A stretch of 41,010 bases of DNA from Novosphingobium panipatense (GTDB lineage: Bacteria > Pseudomonadota > Alphaproteobacteria > Sphingomonadales > Sphingomonadaceae), in contig NZ_MSQB01000036.1 of assembly GCF_002149965.1 (NCBI RefSeq), forward strand, positions 1 to 41,010, read 5' to 3'. Numbering within the stretch: the stretch's first letter is position 1; every line of letters starts with the position of its first letter. Made by a program: the position numbers and the translations under genes. This document shows, piece after piece, positions 10,656 through 17,792 of the stretch. The notes beneath the pieces were generated by a model, which was given only the letters and a program-made list of their open reading frames with translations, searched no databases and had not been told where the DNA came from.

Positions 10656-10757
10656 ACCTGATCGGCGCTACCCTCATGGCCCGGTCGGGTTTGGTGCACA
10701 TCGTGCACCTCCTCCCTGAACCTTGGCCACCTCGCGCATCGCGCGAGGTGGTTTTTT
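10656..10757 (+). ncRNA. Probable trans-acting small RNA, suhB/MmgR (alpha-r8)-like
   Basis: Behind a good promoter, a roughly 100-nt transcript would end at a strong intrinsic terminator. It contains a perfect 7-bp hairpin (GGTGCAC 10693-10699 with GTGCACC 10703-10709). A single-stranded linker TCCTCCCTGAACCTTGG (10710-10726) follows, then the terminator stem CCACCTCGCG/CGCGAGGTGG (10727-10751) with TTTTTT. The UCCUCC of the linker is complementary to Shine-Dalgarno sequences. The order hairpin, CUCCUCCCUGAAC linker, GC-rich terminator matches my memory of the alphaproteobacterial suhB/MmgR family, whose members act on mRNAs by base pairing. The family assignment is from memory and unconfirmed; promoter, hairpins and terminator are directly visible. 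Confidence 0.65.
10727..10757 (+). terminator. Intrinsic terminator of the small RNA
   Basis: A perfect 10-bp stem (10727-10736 with 10742-10751), 5-nt loop and six T residues (10752-10757). Confidence 0.9.
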
Positions 10758-10807
10758 AATGCCCTGAGTTCTCGCGAGCGATCTCAAAAAGCATTGCGAA
10801 ACCCTGG

Positions 10808-11761
10808 CTATTCCGCCGCCTGAGCCCAGCCCTTGCTGCCCCGGTCCTGCGCAAGATCGCATACCGCCGTCGCCAGACGACGCACCAACCCCGAGAGCAG
10901 TTCGACCATGGCCTCCATGCCCGGCCCCGGCTCGACAAGCCGCGAATCGAGATAGCAGCTACGGTCGATTTCCAACTGCAAGGCGTGGATCGATTCGTTC
11001 GGCGCGCCGTGCCGATCGAGTACGTAGCCGCCTGCGTAAGGACGATTGTGGGCCGCCTCCCACCCCTGCTCGGCAAAATGCGAAAAGGCCGCGCCGATCA
11101 GGCTGCCATGGCAGCTTGCCCCGAACCGATCCCCGACCACGAAGCGCGCAGGCTCGCATCCCGGCCGCGGGACCAGCGGCGGCATGGAATGCAGGTCAAG
11201 CAGCAGCGCCGCCCCCCAGCGCTCGCGCAGATCCCCCAGGACCTTGCCCAGAGCGGTATGATAGGGCTCATGCACATTATCCACGCGCACCTGGAGATCG
11301 GCGCGCTCCAGGCGCCCCCTCCAGATTTCACCCATCCCGGGCAAGCGGCGCGGAATGAGACCCAGCCCGCTGCGGACCCGGCGACTCGGCAAGCCGCGCG
11401 GCCCCTCCGGCCGCGACGCCCGGGTGAACATTTCCCAATCGACGTCGTCCGGGGCGCGATTGAGATCGATCATCGCGCGCGGCGCCTGAGCATAGAGCAA
11501 GGGCGCGCCCGTCGCCCGGGCAACGCCTTTGGCGATGCGATCGACGAAACGATCCTCCAGCTTGACCGCGACCGTTTCCGGGTGCCGCATCCCCTGAAGC
11601 AGCGACGAGGGATAGGCGCGCCCCGCGTGCGGCGCTGCGATCAATATCGGAATTGCGGAAGGTTCGGCCGCCGAGAGCACGAAAGCCGGAATGCCGGCCG
11701 CGCCGGGAATACGGCCTCCGGCACCTTGTTGCGAATCATTCTCGCCTTTGGGATCGCTCAT
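10808..11761 (-). CDS. N-formylglutamate amidohydrolase family protein
   Basis: The 317-residue protein matches the N-formylglutamate amidohydrolase (FGase) family. Likely zinc-site segments are PHAGRAYP, LEDRFVDRIAKG and LLLDLHSMPPL. Family members hydrolyse N-formyl-L-glutamate, the last step of one histidine-degradation route, or related N-acylated amino acids. No other hut gene is nearby, so the substrate is uncertain. The start is ambiguous: ATG 11761 (MSDPKGEND) is chosen because the region before it is poorly conserved-looking; ATG 11824 would add 21 residues, and neither has a convincing ribosome-binding site. It is divergent from cpdR; I recall this pairing in other alphaproteobacteria. 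Confidence 0.85.
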   Translation of the reverse strand: MSDPKGENDSQQGAGGRIPGAAGIPAFVLSAAEPSAIPILIAAPHAGRAYPSSLLQGMRHPETVAVKLEDRFVDRIAKGVARATGAPLLYAQAPRAMIDLNRAPDDVDWEMFTRASRPEGPRGLPSRRVRSGLGLIPRRLPGMGEIWRGRLERADLQVRVDNVHEPYHTALGKVLGDLRERWGAALLLDLHSMPPLVPRPGCEPARFVVGDRFGASCHGSLIGAAFSHFAEQGWEAAHNRPYAGGYVLDRHGAPNESIHALQLEIDRSCYLDSRLVEPGPGMEAMVELLSGLVRRLATAVCDLAQDRGSKGWAQAAE

Positions 11762-11928
11762 GGCGCTCAGGCTGGCCCTTTCCCGAAGCGCTGTCAAAGC
11801 GTCCCGTTCCCGGTCAGTGGACATTCCAGACGAGAATTTTAACCAGACAGGGGCTAAGCCTTGGCGCATAACGGGCGAGCGATACGCCGCTCGCAGAAAC
11901 TGGCCACGAATCTGGATATGAAAACGCG

Positions 11929-12303
11929 ATGATCCGCATCCTGCTTGCCGAAGACGATCAGGCCATGCGCACCTATCTCGCCCGCGCGCTGGAAAACGCG
12001 GGCTATGACGTGCTGGCTGTCGATCGCGGCACCGAAGCCCTGCCCTACCTGGAAAGTCAGCATTTCGACCTCCTGCTCTCGGATATCGTCATGCCCGAGA
12101 TGGACGGAATCGAACTGGCACAGCGCTGCGCGGAAGTTTCACCGATGACCAAGGTCATGTTCATCACCGGCTTCGCTGCGGTTTCCCTGCGCGCCAGCCG
12201 CGAGGCGCCGCACGCCAAGGTCTTGTCCAAGCCCTTCCATCTGCGTGATATCGTTATGGAAGTTCAGCGGGTCTTCGGTCTTTCCGAGCATGCGCAGCTC
12301 TGA
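11929..12303 (+). CDS. cpdR: Single-domain response regulator CpdR
   Basis: The 124-residue protein is a lone receiver domain with no output domain. The acidic pair is E8/D9/D10 (LAEDD), the phospho-acceptor is Asp52 (LLSDIVMPEMDG), and the conserved Thr/Lys are in FITGF (79-82) and SKPFH (Lys101). The sequence MIRILLAEDDQAMRTYLARAL is the CpdR hallmark. In Caulobacter, unphosphorylated CpdR brings substrates to the ClpXP protease at the cell pole and so controls the cell cycle; phosphorylation via CckA-ChpT switches it off. That role is from the family. The start is ATG 11929, divergent from the FGase gene with about 167 bp between. Confidence 0.92.
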   Translation: MIRILLAEDDQAMRTYLARALENAGYDVLAVDRGTEALPYLESQHFDLLLSDIVMPEMDGIELAQRCAEVSPMTKVMFITGFAAVSLRASREAPHAKVLSKPFHLRDIVMEVQRVFGLSEHAQL

Positions 12304-12440
12304 TTCCGGCTATCCACAGAGCTGTCGACAGGCAGATGAAACTTTTTTGAAAAAACCGGTTGCCAAGGTCCGGGACCACCGTTAGAGGGCCACTCCACCG
12401 AGCGGCACTACGGAGCCGCAACGGACAGACCGAATGGTGT
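12304..12440 (+). promoter_or_regulatory. tRNA-Val promoter region
   Basis: TTGCCA (12360-12365) and TAGAGG (12383-12388) are spaced by 17 nt, a promoter form common for stable RNA genes in this group. The mature tRNA begins about 50 bp downstream. The rest of the stretch, with a run AACTTTTTTGAAAAAA near 12341, shows no reading frame of note. Confidence 0.65.
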
Positions 12441-12515
12441 GGGCGTATAGCTCAGTGGTAGAGCACTATGTTGACATCGTAGGGGTCGCAAGTTCAATCC
12501 TTGCTACGCCCACCA
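12441..12515 (+). tRNA. tRNA-Val (anticodon GAC), CCA encoded
   Basis: A complete cloverleaf is visible. The acceptor arm GGGCGTA (12441-12447) pairs with TACGCCC (12505-12511). The D-stem is GCTC/GAGC, the anticodon stem CTATG/CGTAG with loop TTGACAT (anticodon GAC), and the T-stem GCAAG/CTTGC with loop TTCAATC. Discriminator A and CCA are encoded at 12512-12515. It reads GUC and GUU valine codons. Confidence 0.97.
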
Positions 12516-12521
12516 TTCGAG

Positions 12522-12553
12522 AACCCCGCAAGCCACTGGCTTAGCGGGGTTTT
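12522..12553 (+). terminator. tRNA-Val terminator
   Basis: The outer stem AACCCCGC/GCGGGGTT (12522-12529 with 12544-12551) and inner stem AAGCC/GGCTT are followed by TTTTCTCTTTT. Confidence 0.88.
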
Positions 12554-12772
12554 CTCTTTTCCGCCTGCTCGCAGGAAAAGCTGGACCAGCGGCCCTGGTC
12601 GCACAGCGATACAAACCGGCCACAAACCGCCGGGTGGTCGTGCAAGCCCAATGCAAGCGGCGCAACTCCGCCTCCGCGCAAAGCGGGCGACCTATCCGCA
12701 ACCCGCCTTGCCAGCCGCTCCCCGCCTGCCTAAGAGACGCCCAATTTCTCACCTCCAGGGGAGTTTTTCGGA

Positions 12773-13996
12773 ATGGCAAAAATCAAGGTCAAGAATCCCA
12801 TCGTCGAGATGGACGGCGATGAAATGACGCGGATCATCTGGGAATGGATCCGTGAACGACTGATCCTCCCCTACCTGGACATCGACCTCAAGTACTACGA
12901 TCTCTCGGTCCAGAAGCGTGACGAGACGAACGACCAGATCACCGTCGATGCCGCCAATGCCACCAAGGAACATGGCGTTGCCGTCAAGTGCGCGACCATC
13001 ACCCCCGACGAAGCGCGCGTCACCGAATTCAGCCTCAAGAAGATGTGGAAGTCGCCCAACGGCACGATCCGCAACATCCTGGGCGGCGTCGTGTTCCGCG
13101 AGCCGATCGTGATCTCGAACGTGCCCCGCCTGGTTCCGGGCTGGACCGACCCGATCGTCGTCGGCCGTCACGCTTTCGGCGACCAGTACAAGGCCACCGA
13201 CACCCTGATCCCCGGCCCCGGCAAGCTGCGCCTGGTGTGGGACGGCGAGAGCGGCGAGAAGATCGACCTCGACGTGTTCGACTTCCCGGCTCCGGGCGTC
13301 GCCATGGCGATGTACAACCTCGACGAATCGATCCGCGACTTCGCGCGTGCTTCGTTCAACTACGGCCTCAACCTGGGCTGGCCGGTCTACCTCTCAACCA
13401 AGAACACCATCCTGAAGGCCTATGACGGCCGCTTCAAGGATCTGTTCCAGGAAGTGTTCGACACCGAAGGCTTCAAGGAAAAGTTCGCCGAAGCCAAGAT
13501 CGTCTACGAACACCGCCTGATCGACGACATGGTCGCCTCGGCGCTCAAGTGGTCGGGCAAGTTCGTCTGGGCCTGCAAGAACTACGACGGCGACGTGCAG
13601 TCGGACACCGTTGCCCAGGGCTTCGGCTCGCTCGGCCTGATGACCTCGGTCCTGCTCTCGCCCGACGGCAAGACCGTCGAAGCGGAAGCCGCCCACGGCA
13701 CCGTGACCCGTCACTATCGCCAGCACCAGCAGGGCAAGGCGACCTCGACCAACCCGATCGCCTCGATCTTCGCCTGGACGCGCGGCATCGCCTATCGCGG
13801 CAAGTTCGACGAGACCCCGGAAGTGGTGAAGTTCGCCGAGACGCTGGAGCAGGTCTGCATCGAAACCGTCGAAAGCGGCAAGATGACCAAGGACCTCGCG
13901 CTGCTGATCGGCCCGGACCAGAACTGGATGACCACCGAGCAGTTCTTCGAGGAAATCGTCAAGAACCTCGAAACCAAGATGGCTGCCTGGGCCTGA
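12773..13996 (+). CDS. icd: NADP-dependent isocitrate dehydrogenase, dimeric eukaryote-like type
   Basis: The 407-residue enzyme converts isocitrate to 2-oxoglutarate and CO2 in the TCA cycle, making NADPH. The opening KNPIVEMDGDEMTRIIW and the substrate loop SPNGTIRNILGG (94-105) are those of the mitochondrial-type (subfamily II) homodimeric enzyme, not the E. coli type regulated by AceK. The NADP-specificity region AAHGTVTRHYRQHQQGK is clear. Start ATG 12773 has GGGGAG about 10 bases upstream. A strong two-way terminator follows. The gene stands alone, as is usual for icd. No odd features. Confidence 0.98.
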   Translation: MAKIKVKNPIVEMDGDEMTRIIWEWIRERLILPYLDIDLKYYDLSVQKRDETNDQITVDAANATKEHGVAVKCATITPDEARVTEFSLKKMWKSPNGTIRNILGGVVFREPIVISNVPRLVPGWTDPIVVGRHAFGDQYKATDTLIPGPGKLRLVWDGESGEKIDLDVFDFPAPGVAMAMYNLDESIRDFARASFNYGLNLGWPVYLSTKNTILKAYDGRFKDLFQEVFDTEGFKEKFAEAKIVYEHRLIDDMVASALKWSGKFVWACKNYDGDVQSDTVAQGFGSLGLMTSVLLSPDGKTVEAEAAHGTVTRHYRQHQQGKATSTNPIASIFAWTRGIAYRGKFDETPEVVKFAETLEQVCIETVESGKMTKDLALLIGPDQNWMTTEQFFEEIVKNLETKMAAWA

Positions 13997-14036
13997 GCCC
14001 TTCGCCTCGAACCCCGGGTCTTCGAACTCGGGGTGC

Positions 14037-14072
14037 AAAAAACCCTCCGCCTTCGCAGGCGGAGGGTTTTTT
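14037..14072. terminator. Bidirectional terminator after icd
   Basis: CCCTCCGCC (14043-14051) pairs with GGCGGAGGG (14058-14066) over a TTCGCA loop. AAAAAA on the left and TTTTTT on the right extend the stem, so it works for icd and for the convergent dioxygenase gene. A second hairpin (ACCCCGGGT..ACTCGGGGT, about 14011-14034) lies just before it. Confidence 0.92.
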
Positions 14073-14113
14073 CTTGTCCCTTCAAGCGGCGACGCCGCTT
14101 TGCGGAACGTCGC

Positions 14114-14959
14114 TTATTCGAAGGGCTCTTCGCCTTCGAGCTTCGTGCGGTGCATCATGCGGCCGCAGTTCGGGTCGTAGGCCTCGGCCCGGTGCATGGT
14201 GCCGGTATTGTCCCACATGACCAGATCGCCCACTTCCCATTCGTGGCTATAGCTGAACTCCGGTCCGGTAGCCCATTCGCGCAGGCCATGGATGATCATC
14301 GCGCTCTCCAGCGCGGACTTGCCGACCACTTGCGCCGAAGTGCAGCCGATCACCAAGCTCTTGCGTCCGGACTTGTGCTTCCAGACGAGGGGCAGTTCCT
14401 GCTCGCCGATCTGCGCATAGCCCTGCAATTTGGCAAGGCTCGGCTCGGGCTCGTAGTAGAACAGGCTGGCCCAGGGGCCATGGATCATGCGGTACTGCTC
14501 GTACTCGGCCTGCTTGTCCGCCGGCAGGTCCTCGAAGGCGGCGTAAGTATTGGCAAAGCCGGTGTTGCCCGTCCCCTTCGGACTCGGCACCCGGCATGAC
14601 AGCAGGGAAGCCAGGATCGGCACGTCGTTGCGGGTGCCGTCGATGTGCCAGTAGAGCGAGCCCTTCAGGTACTCGGCGGCCATCGGGTTTTCCTTGGCAT
14701 CGAGGGTGATCTTGGAGATCACTTCCTCTCCGCCCTTCCGCTCCGGCGCGAAAGTGCCGAGGGTCTTGGTGAAGGCGACCTGTTCCTCGTCCGTGAAGTT
14801 CACCTGCGGGAAAACCAGAACGCCCCGCGCCTCAAGCAGCTCGCGAATTTCTGCCGCGATGGCGCCGGACAGCAGTTCCTCGCGGCTGTTGAGGACGCGG
14901 CTACCGATTTTCGGCTTGATCTCTTCCGCCCTGAGCCTGGTCTGGGTTTCGACCGACAT
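14114..14959 (-). CDS. TauD/TfdA family 2-oxoglutarate-dependent dioxygenase
   Basis: The 281-residue Fe(II)/2-oxoglutarate oxygenase has the iron triad His105-x-Asp107 (WHIDGT) and distal His256 (TGTMHRAEAYD). Arg267 or Arg271 (RMMHRTKL) would bind the 2-oxoglutarate carboxylate. Family members oxidise taurine, alkyl sulfates, 2,4-D and other substrates; the substrate here is unknown. The start ATG 14959 has GGGAGAG nine bases upstream. A TetR regulator gene lies directly upstream on the same strand, and a palindrome overlaps the -35 box of the predicted promoter (see 15011-15039), suggesting substrate-responsive control. Confidence 0.9.
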   Translation of the reverse strand: MSVETQTRLRAEEIKPKIGSRVLNSREELLSGAIAAEIRELLEARGVLVFPQVNFTDEEQVAFTKTLGTFAPERKGGEEVISKITLDAKENPMAAEYLKGSLYWHIDGTRNDVPILASLLSCRVPSPKGTGNTGFANTYAAFEDLPADKQAEYEQYRMIHGPWASLFYYEPEPSLAKLQGYAQIGEQELPLVWKHKSGRKSLVIGCTSAQVVGKSALESAMIIHGLREWATGPEFSYSHEWEVGDLVMWDNTGTMHRAEAYDPNCGRMMHRTKLEGEEPFE

Positions 14960-15010
14960 TTCTAGAACTCTCCCGTCTGATGGTCTGCCGCGCAAGCGGT
15001 CCGAGGGGGA

Positions 15011-15039
15011 GTAATACCACGAACTGAACAGGCGTTCAA
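15011..15039 (-). promoter_or_regulatory. Dioxygenase promoter with candidate TetR operator
   Basis: On the minus strand, TTGAAC (15039-15034) and TATTAC (15016-15011) are spaced by 17 nt. A perfect palindrome TGAACGCCTGTTCA (15025-15038) overlaps the -35 box and spacer, a normal position for a TetR repressor. Binding by the adjacent TetR protein is inferred. Confidence 0.6.
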
Positions 15040-15100
15040 AGAACCATGGACTGCCGCAGCGATCAATCGCATCGGCCAAGTAGCCGGGCTGCCTGGTCGA

Positions 15101-15688
15101 TCAGCCGGAGGGCAGCAACCGATCAAGCCACGATTCCACAATGGCGCGGGCCTCGCCATGACCGGCCTCCACGCCAAGTGCTTCTTCCATCACCAGACAG
15201 CGCCCTATCCCTGCCAGGATCAGCGAGAGACCGGCCGGGTCAAAGCCCTCAACAGCCTTGATCCGGTCGCCTAGCAAGTGCCCAAGCAGATCGACCTGTC
15301 GCTGCCGCATGGCGGCGCTGTGTTCCGCCATCATTTCGCGGACGGCAGGCCGATGATTGGCAAGTGCCATGAATTCCAGCGACATCGCCGTACGACTGGT
15401 ATCGATGAAGAAGCCCCAGAGCGCCCGCACCGGGTCGTCGGAATTCAGCGCCTCATCGATCATCCGGTCGCTGTCGGCCGCGCCCTGGCGGCACACTTCG
15501 AGGAGGAGGTCGTCGGTCGTCGGGAAATAGTAGTGGACCAGCGAAGGCTTCAGCCCCGCCCGAGCCGCGACGCGCCGGGTGCTGGCAGCGGCATATCCTT
15601 CGTCCCGGATCAATCCCACGGTCGCCTCGACGATGCGCGCCCGCGTTGCGGACGTTTCGGCCCCTACCCTGCGCGCTGCGCCTGCCAT
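15101..15688 (-). CDS. TetR/AcrR family transcriptional regulator
   Basis: The 195-residue protein has the TetR N-terminal DNA-binding domain (about residues 13-60), with recognition helix region STRRVAARAGLKPSLVHYYFPTTDDLL. The C-terminal ligand domain is diverse, as usual. The start ATG 15688 has AAGGAG eight bases upstream, which decides it over longer options. It lies 141 bp upstream of the TauD-type gene on the same strand and likely controls it. It is divergent from the radical SAM gene. The ligand is unknown. Confidence 0.9.
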   Translation of the reverse strand: MAGAARRVGAETSATRARIVEATVGLIRDEGYAAASTRRVAARAGLKPSLVHYYFPTTDDLLLEVCRQGAADSDRMIDEALNSDDPVRALWGFFIDTSRTAMSLEFMALANHRPAVREMMAEHSAAMRQRQVDLLGHLLGDRIKAVEGFDPAGLSLILAGIGRCLVMEEALGVEAGHGEARAIVESWLDRLLPSG

Positions 15689-15783
15689 CGGATCTCCTTC
15701 GCTCGGCCTGACCGGCCCGGTGCGGGCTTGCCTAGGCCCTGCTATCGGCAAGATCAACCAGAGCGCTTGGCCGAACGCGCAGC

Positions 15784-15814
15784 TTGAATTTTGTTCTCTT
15801 TTTGTTCATACGAT
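15784..15814 (+). promoter_or_regulatory. Radical SAM gene promoter with SOS (LexA) box
   Basis: The sequence has -35 TTGAAT (15784-15789) and a weak -10 (TACGAT 15809-15814). An exact GTTC-N7-GTTC site, GTTCTCTTTTTGTTC (15793-15807), lies between them, so bound LexA would sit in the spacer. The box ends 11 bp before the start codon. Confidence 0.7.
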
Positions 15815-15818
15815 TCGC

Positions 15819-16889
15819 ATGGCAATCCACAAGGGAAGAGGCGCCGTCAGCGGCCGGGCCAGCACCCGCTTCAATCTCCCGCAGCGGGAGACGGACGGAG
15901 ACTGGCTGGACGTGGCAGAAACGATCGACGGCCCCGCCCGGCATCCGGCGACCACGGTTACCGAGGAACATCCCCGCTCGATCCTGTCCTTCAATACATC
16001 GCCGGACATTCCCTTCGACCGTTCGATCAACGCCTATCGCGGCTGCGAGCACGGCTGCATCTATTGTTTCGCGCGCCCCACCCATGCCTATCACGATCTC
16101 TCGCCCGGCCTGGATTTCGAAACCAAGCTTTTCGCCAAGCCTGACGCTGCCAGATTGCTGCGCGAGACGCTCGCCAAGCCGAGTTACCGGGCCTCGACCA
16201 TAGCCATGGGCACCAATACCGACCCCTATCAGCCCATCGAGGGCCGCTATCGGATCACCCGCAGCATCCTGCAAGTCTGCCTGGAAACGCGGCACCCGGT
16301 GACGATCACCACCAAGTCGGACCGCGTGCTCCGGGATATCGACCTCATCTCGGAACTGGCCCGCAGCAATCTCGTTGCCGTGGCCATCTCGGTCACGAGC
16401 ATGGATCCGAAGCTCTCGCGCCTGCTCGAACCCCGCGCCGCCGCACCTGCCAAGCGCATCGCGGCCCTGGGCAGGCTCGCGCAGGCCGGTGTTCCGGCCC
16501 ATGTCTCGATTGCGCCGGTCATTCCTTCGATAACCGACGCCTATCTCGAAGAGATCCTGGCCGCCGCGCAGGCCGAGGGCATCGACCGCGCGACATGGAT
16601 CATGGTCCGCCTGCCGCACGAAGTCGCTCCACTGTTTCGCGAGTGGCTGGAGGCCCATTTCCCCGATCGTGCGGGCAAGGTCATGGCCACGATCCAGTCG
16701 ATGCGCGGCGGGCGCGACAACGATCCCCGGTTCTTCACGCGCATGCGACCAAGCGGCGTCTGGGCGGACCTCTTCCGTCATCGCTTCCGGGTGGCCATGA
16801 AACGCATGGGATTTACCCGCCCGGCCATCGCACTGGACTGTTCCGGCTTCCGCCGGCCGTCTCTGGACGGTCAATTGTCGCTGCTATAG
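15819..16889 (+). CDS. PA0069-family radical SAM protein
   Basis: The 356-residue protein has the radical SAM cluster motif C76-x3-C80-x2-C83 in RGCEHGCIYCFARPTHAY, which binds a [4Fe-4S] cluster and SAM. The sequence is of the PA0069 type, distantly related to spore photoproduct lyase (SplB). The reaction is not established for this family. The exact LexA box in the promoter links it to the DNA-damage response. ATG 15819 is chosen because it begins the conserved RGAVSGRASTRFN segment. There is no Shine-Dalgarno sequence and the predicted transcript start is at the ATG, so the mRNA may be leaderless. A DNA-repair role is inference. Confidence 0.92.
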   Translation: MAIHKGRGAVSGRASTRFNLPQRETDGDWLDVAETIDGPARHPATTVTEEHPRSILSFNTSPDIPFDRSINAYRGCEHGCIYCFARPTHAYHDLSPGLDFETKLFAKPDAARLLRETLAKPSYRASTIAMGTNTDPYQPIEGRYRITRSILQVCLETRHPVTITTKSDRVLRDIDLISELARSNLVAVAISVTSMDPKLSRLLEPRAAAPAKRIAALGRLAQAGVPAHVSIAPVIPSITDAYLEEILAAAQAEGIDRATWIMVRLPHEVAPLFREWLEAHFPDRAGKVMATIQSMRGGRDNDPRFFTRMRPSGVWADLFRHRFRVAMKRMGFTRPAIALDCSGFRRPSLDGQLSLL

Positions 16890-16922
16890 CCTTGATCCGA
16901 AACGCAGGAGGAGAATGATCGC

Positions 16923-17417
16923 ATGTTGCTAGCAGCTCTGGCCTTTCTGGCAGAAGTCGCTGCCCCTGCGGCCCCTTCTCACATCCAGACCATGCGCTCT
17001 GCCGCACCGCCCCACGCCTTCCAGCCGCCATCCTGCAACCGGGGATGTCTCTCCGCCGTCGAAGCCGTCACTTACGCCTCATACCTCGGAGACAAGGCAG
17101 GCGTGGCCGGAACATTCGAGATGCCGGTGGTCGGCGTCGGACAGCAGGATGGCCTGTTCTATCTCAATTCCGAGCGCGATTACCGCGATCGCAACTGCCT
17201 GACCGTCGCCATGACGCCTGCCGCCGTACTCGCCCTCGTCGGCACCGCCGATCCCGACCAGGTGCGCAAGCGACTTCGCGGCCATCGAATTCTGGTGCGG
17301 GGCGTCGCCCAGCAAGTGCGGATCAACTTCATGGCCGATGGGAAACCCACGGAGAAATATTACTATCAGGTGCATGTCCGCGTTGCCGAGCCAGGTCAGA
17401 TCCGCGTCACAAGCTGA
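16923..17417 (+). CDS. Exported protein of unknown function
   Basis: The 164-residue protein has a short hydrophobic N-terminus (MLLAALAFLAEVAAPAAP) that looks like a signal peptide. The mature part has Cys residues at the CNRGC segment and in RNCLTV. Its centre (VAGTFEMPVVGVGQQDGLFYLNS...HRILVRGVAQQVRI) looks like a small beta-barrel, perhaps OB-like, but I recognise no named family. The start ATG 16923 follows AGGAGGAG at about 10 nt. An ATG at 16915 is out of frame and stops after five codons. The radical SAM stop is 33 bp upstream, so the two could be co-transcribed. Confidence 0.75.
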   Translation: MLLAALAFLAEVAAPAAPSHIQTMRSAAPPHAFQPPSCNRGCLSAVEAVTYASYLGDKAGVAGTFEMPVVGVGQQDGLFYLNSERDYRDRNCLTVAMTPAAVLALVGTADPDQVRKRLRGHRILVRGVAQQVRINFMADGKPTEKYYYQVHVRVAEPGQIRVTS

Positions 17418-17500
17418 TACGGTCCAGCAACCGGAAGCATTCTGGCGCGTTACCTGCCGAACGATAAACGCTTAACGATAAGCAAGGACAGGAGGTCGTG

Positions 17501-17785
17501 ATGGCAAATGAACCCGGCGAGCGCGCACCCGAAGCACCGACAACCACGACCACGATCATTCGTGAACGCGGATCCTCGGGAGGCGCCACGGGAATCGTGA
17601 TGGCGCTGATCCTGTTGGTCGTCGTGGCGGGCGGGATCTATCTCTTCAGCAAGGGCACGCAGAGCGAAACCGCGAAGGACGAAGCCATCACCGAAGCCGC
17701 CAACAATGTCGGCGCGGCGGCGGACAAAGTGGGCGATGCCGCGCAAGACGCCGCCAACGGAGTCCACAAGGACAGTGCCGAGTGA
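17501..17785 (+). CDS. Small single-pass membrane protein, unknown function
   Basis: The 94-residue protein has a polar Thr-rich N-terminus (TTTTTIIRERG), one membrane helix (about residues 29-50, TGIVMALILLVVVAGGIYLF) and an Ala/Asp-rich, helix-forming tail (EAITEAANNVGAAADKVGDA). The topology suggests an anchored periplasmic or cytosolic coil. ATG 17501 has AGGAGG seven bases upstream; GTG at 17498 is an alternative adding one residue. It is convergent with the acyl-CoA ligase gene (stop 8 bp away). No family recognised. Confidence 0.78.
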   Translation: MANEPGERAPEAPTTTTTIIRERGSSGGATGIVMALILLVVVAGGIYLFSKGTQSETAKDEAITEAANNVGAAADKVGDAAQDAANGVHKDSAE

Positions 17786-17792
17786 CCTCGCT

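Noticed and set aside
10656..10757. Signal recognition particle (4.5S) RNA
   Set aside because: Size is similar but the conserved GGTCAGGTCCGGAAGGAAGC core is missing on both strands.
13447..13462. GTTC pair in icd as a LexA site (also pairs at about 5884, 6923 and 9971)
   Set aside because: Half-sites are spaced by 8 nt, not 7, and lie inside coding sequence.
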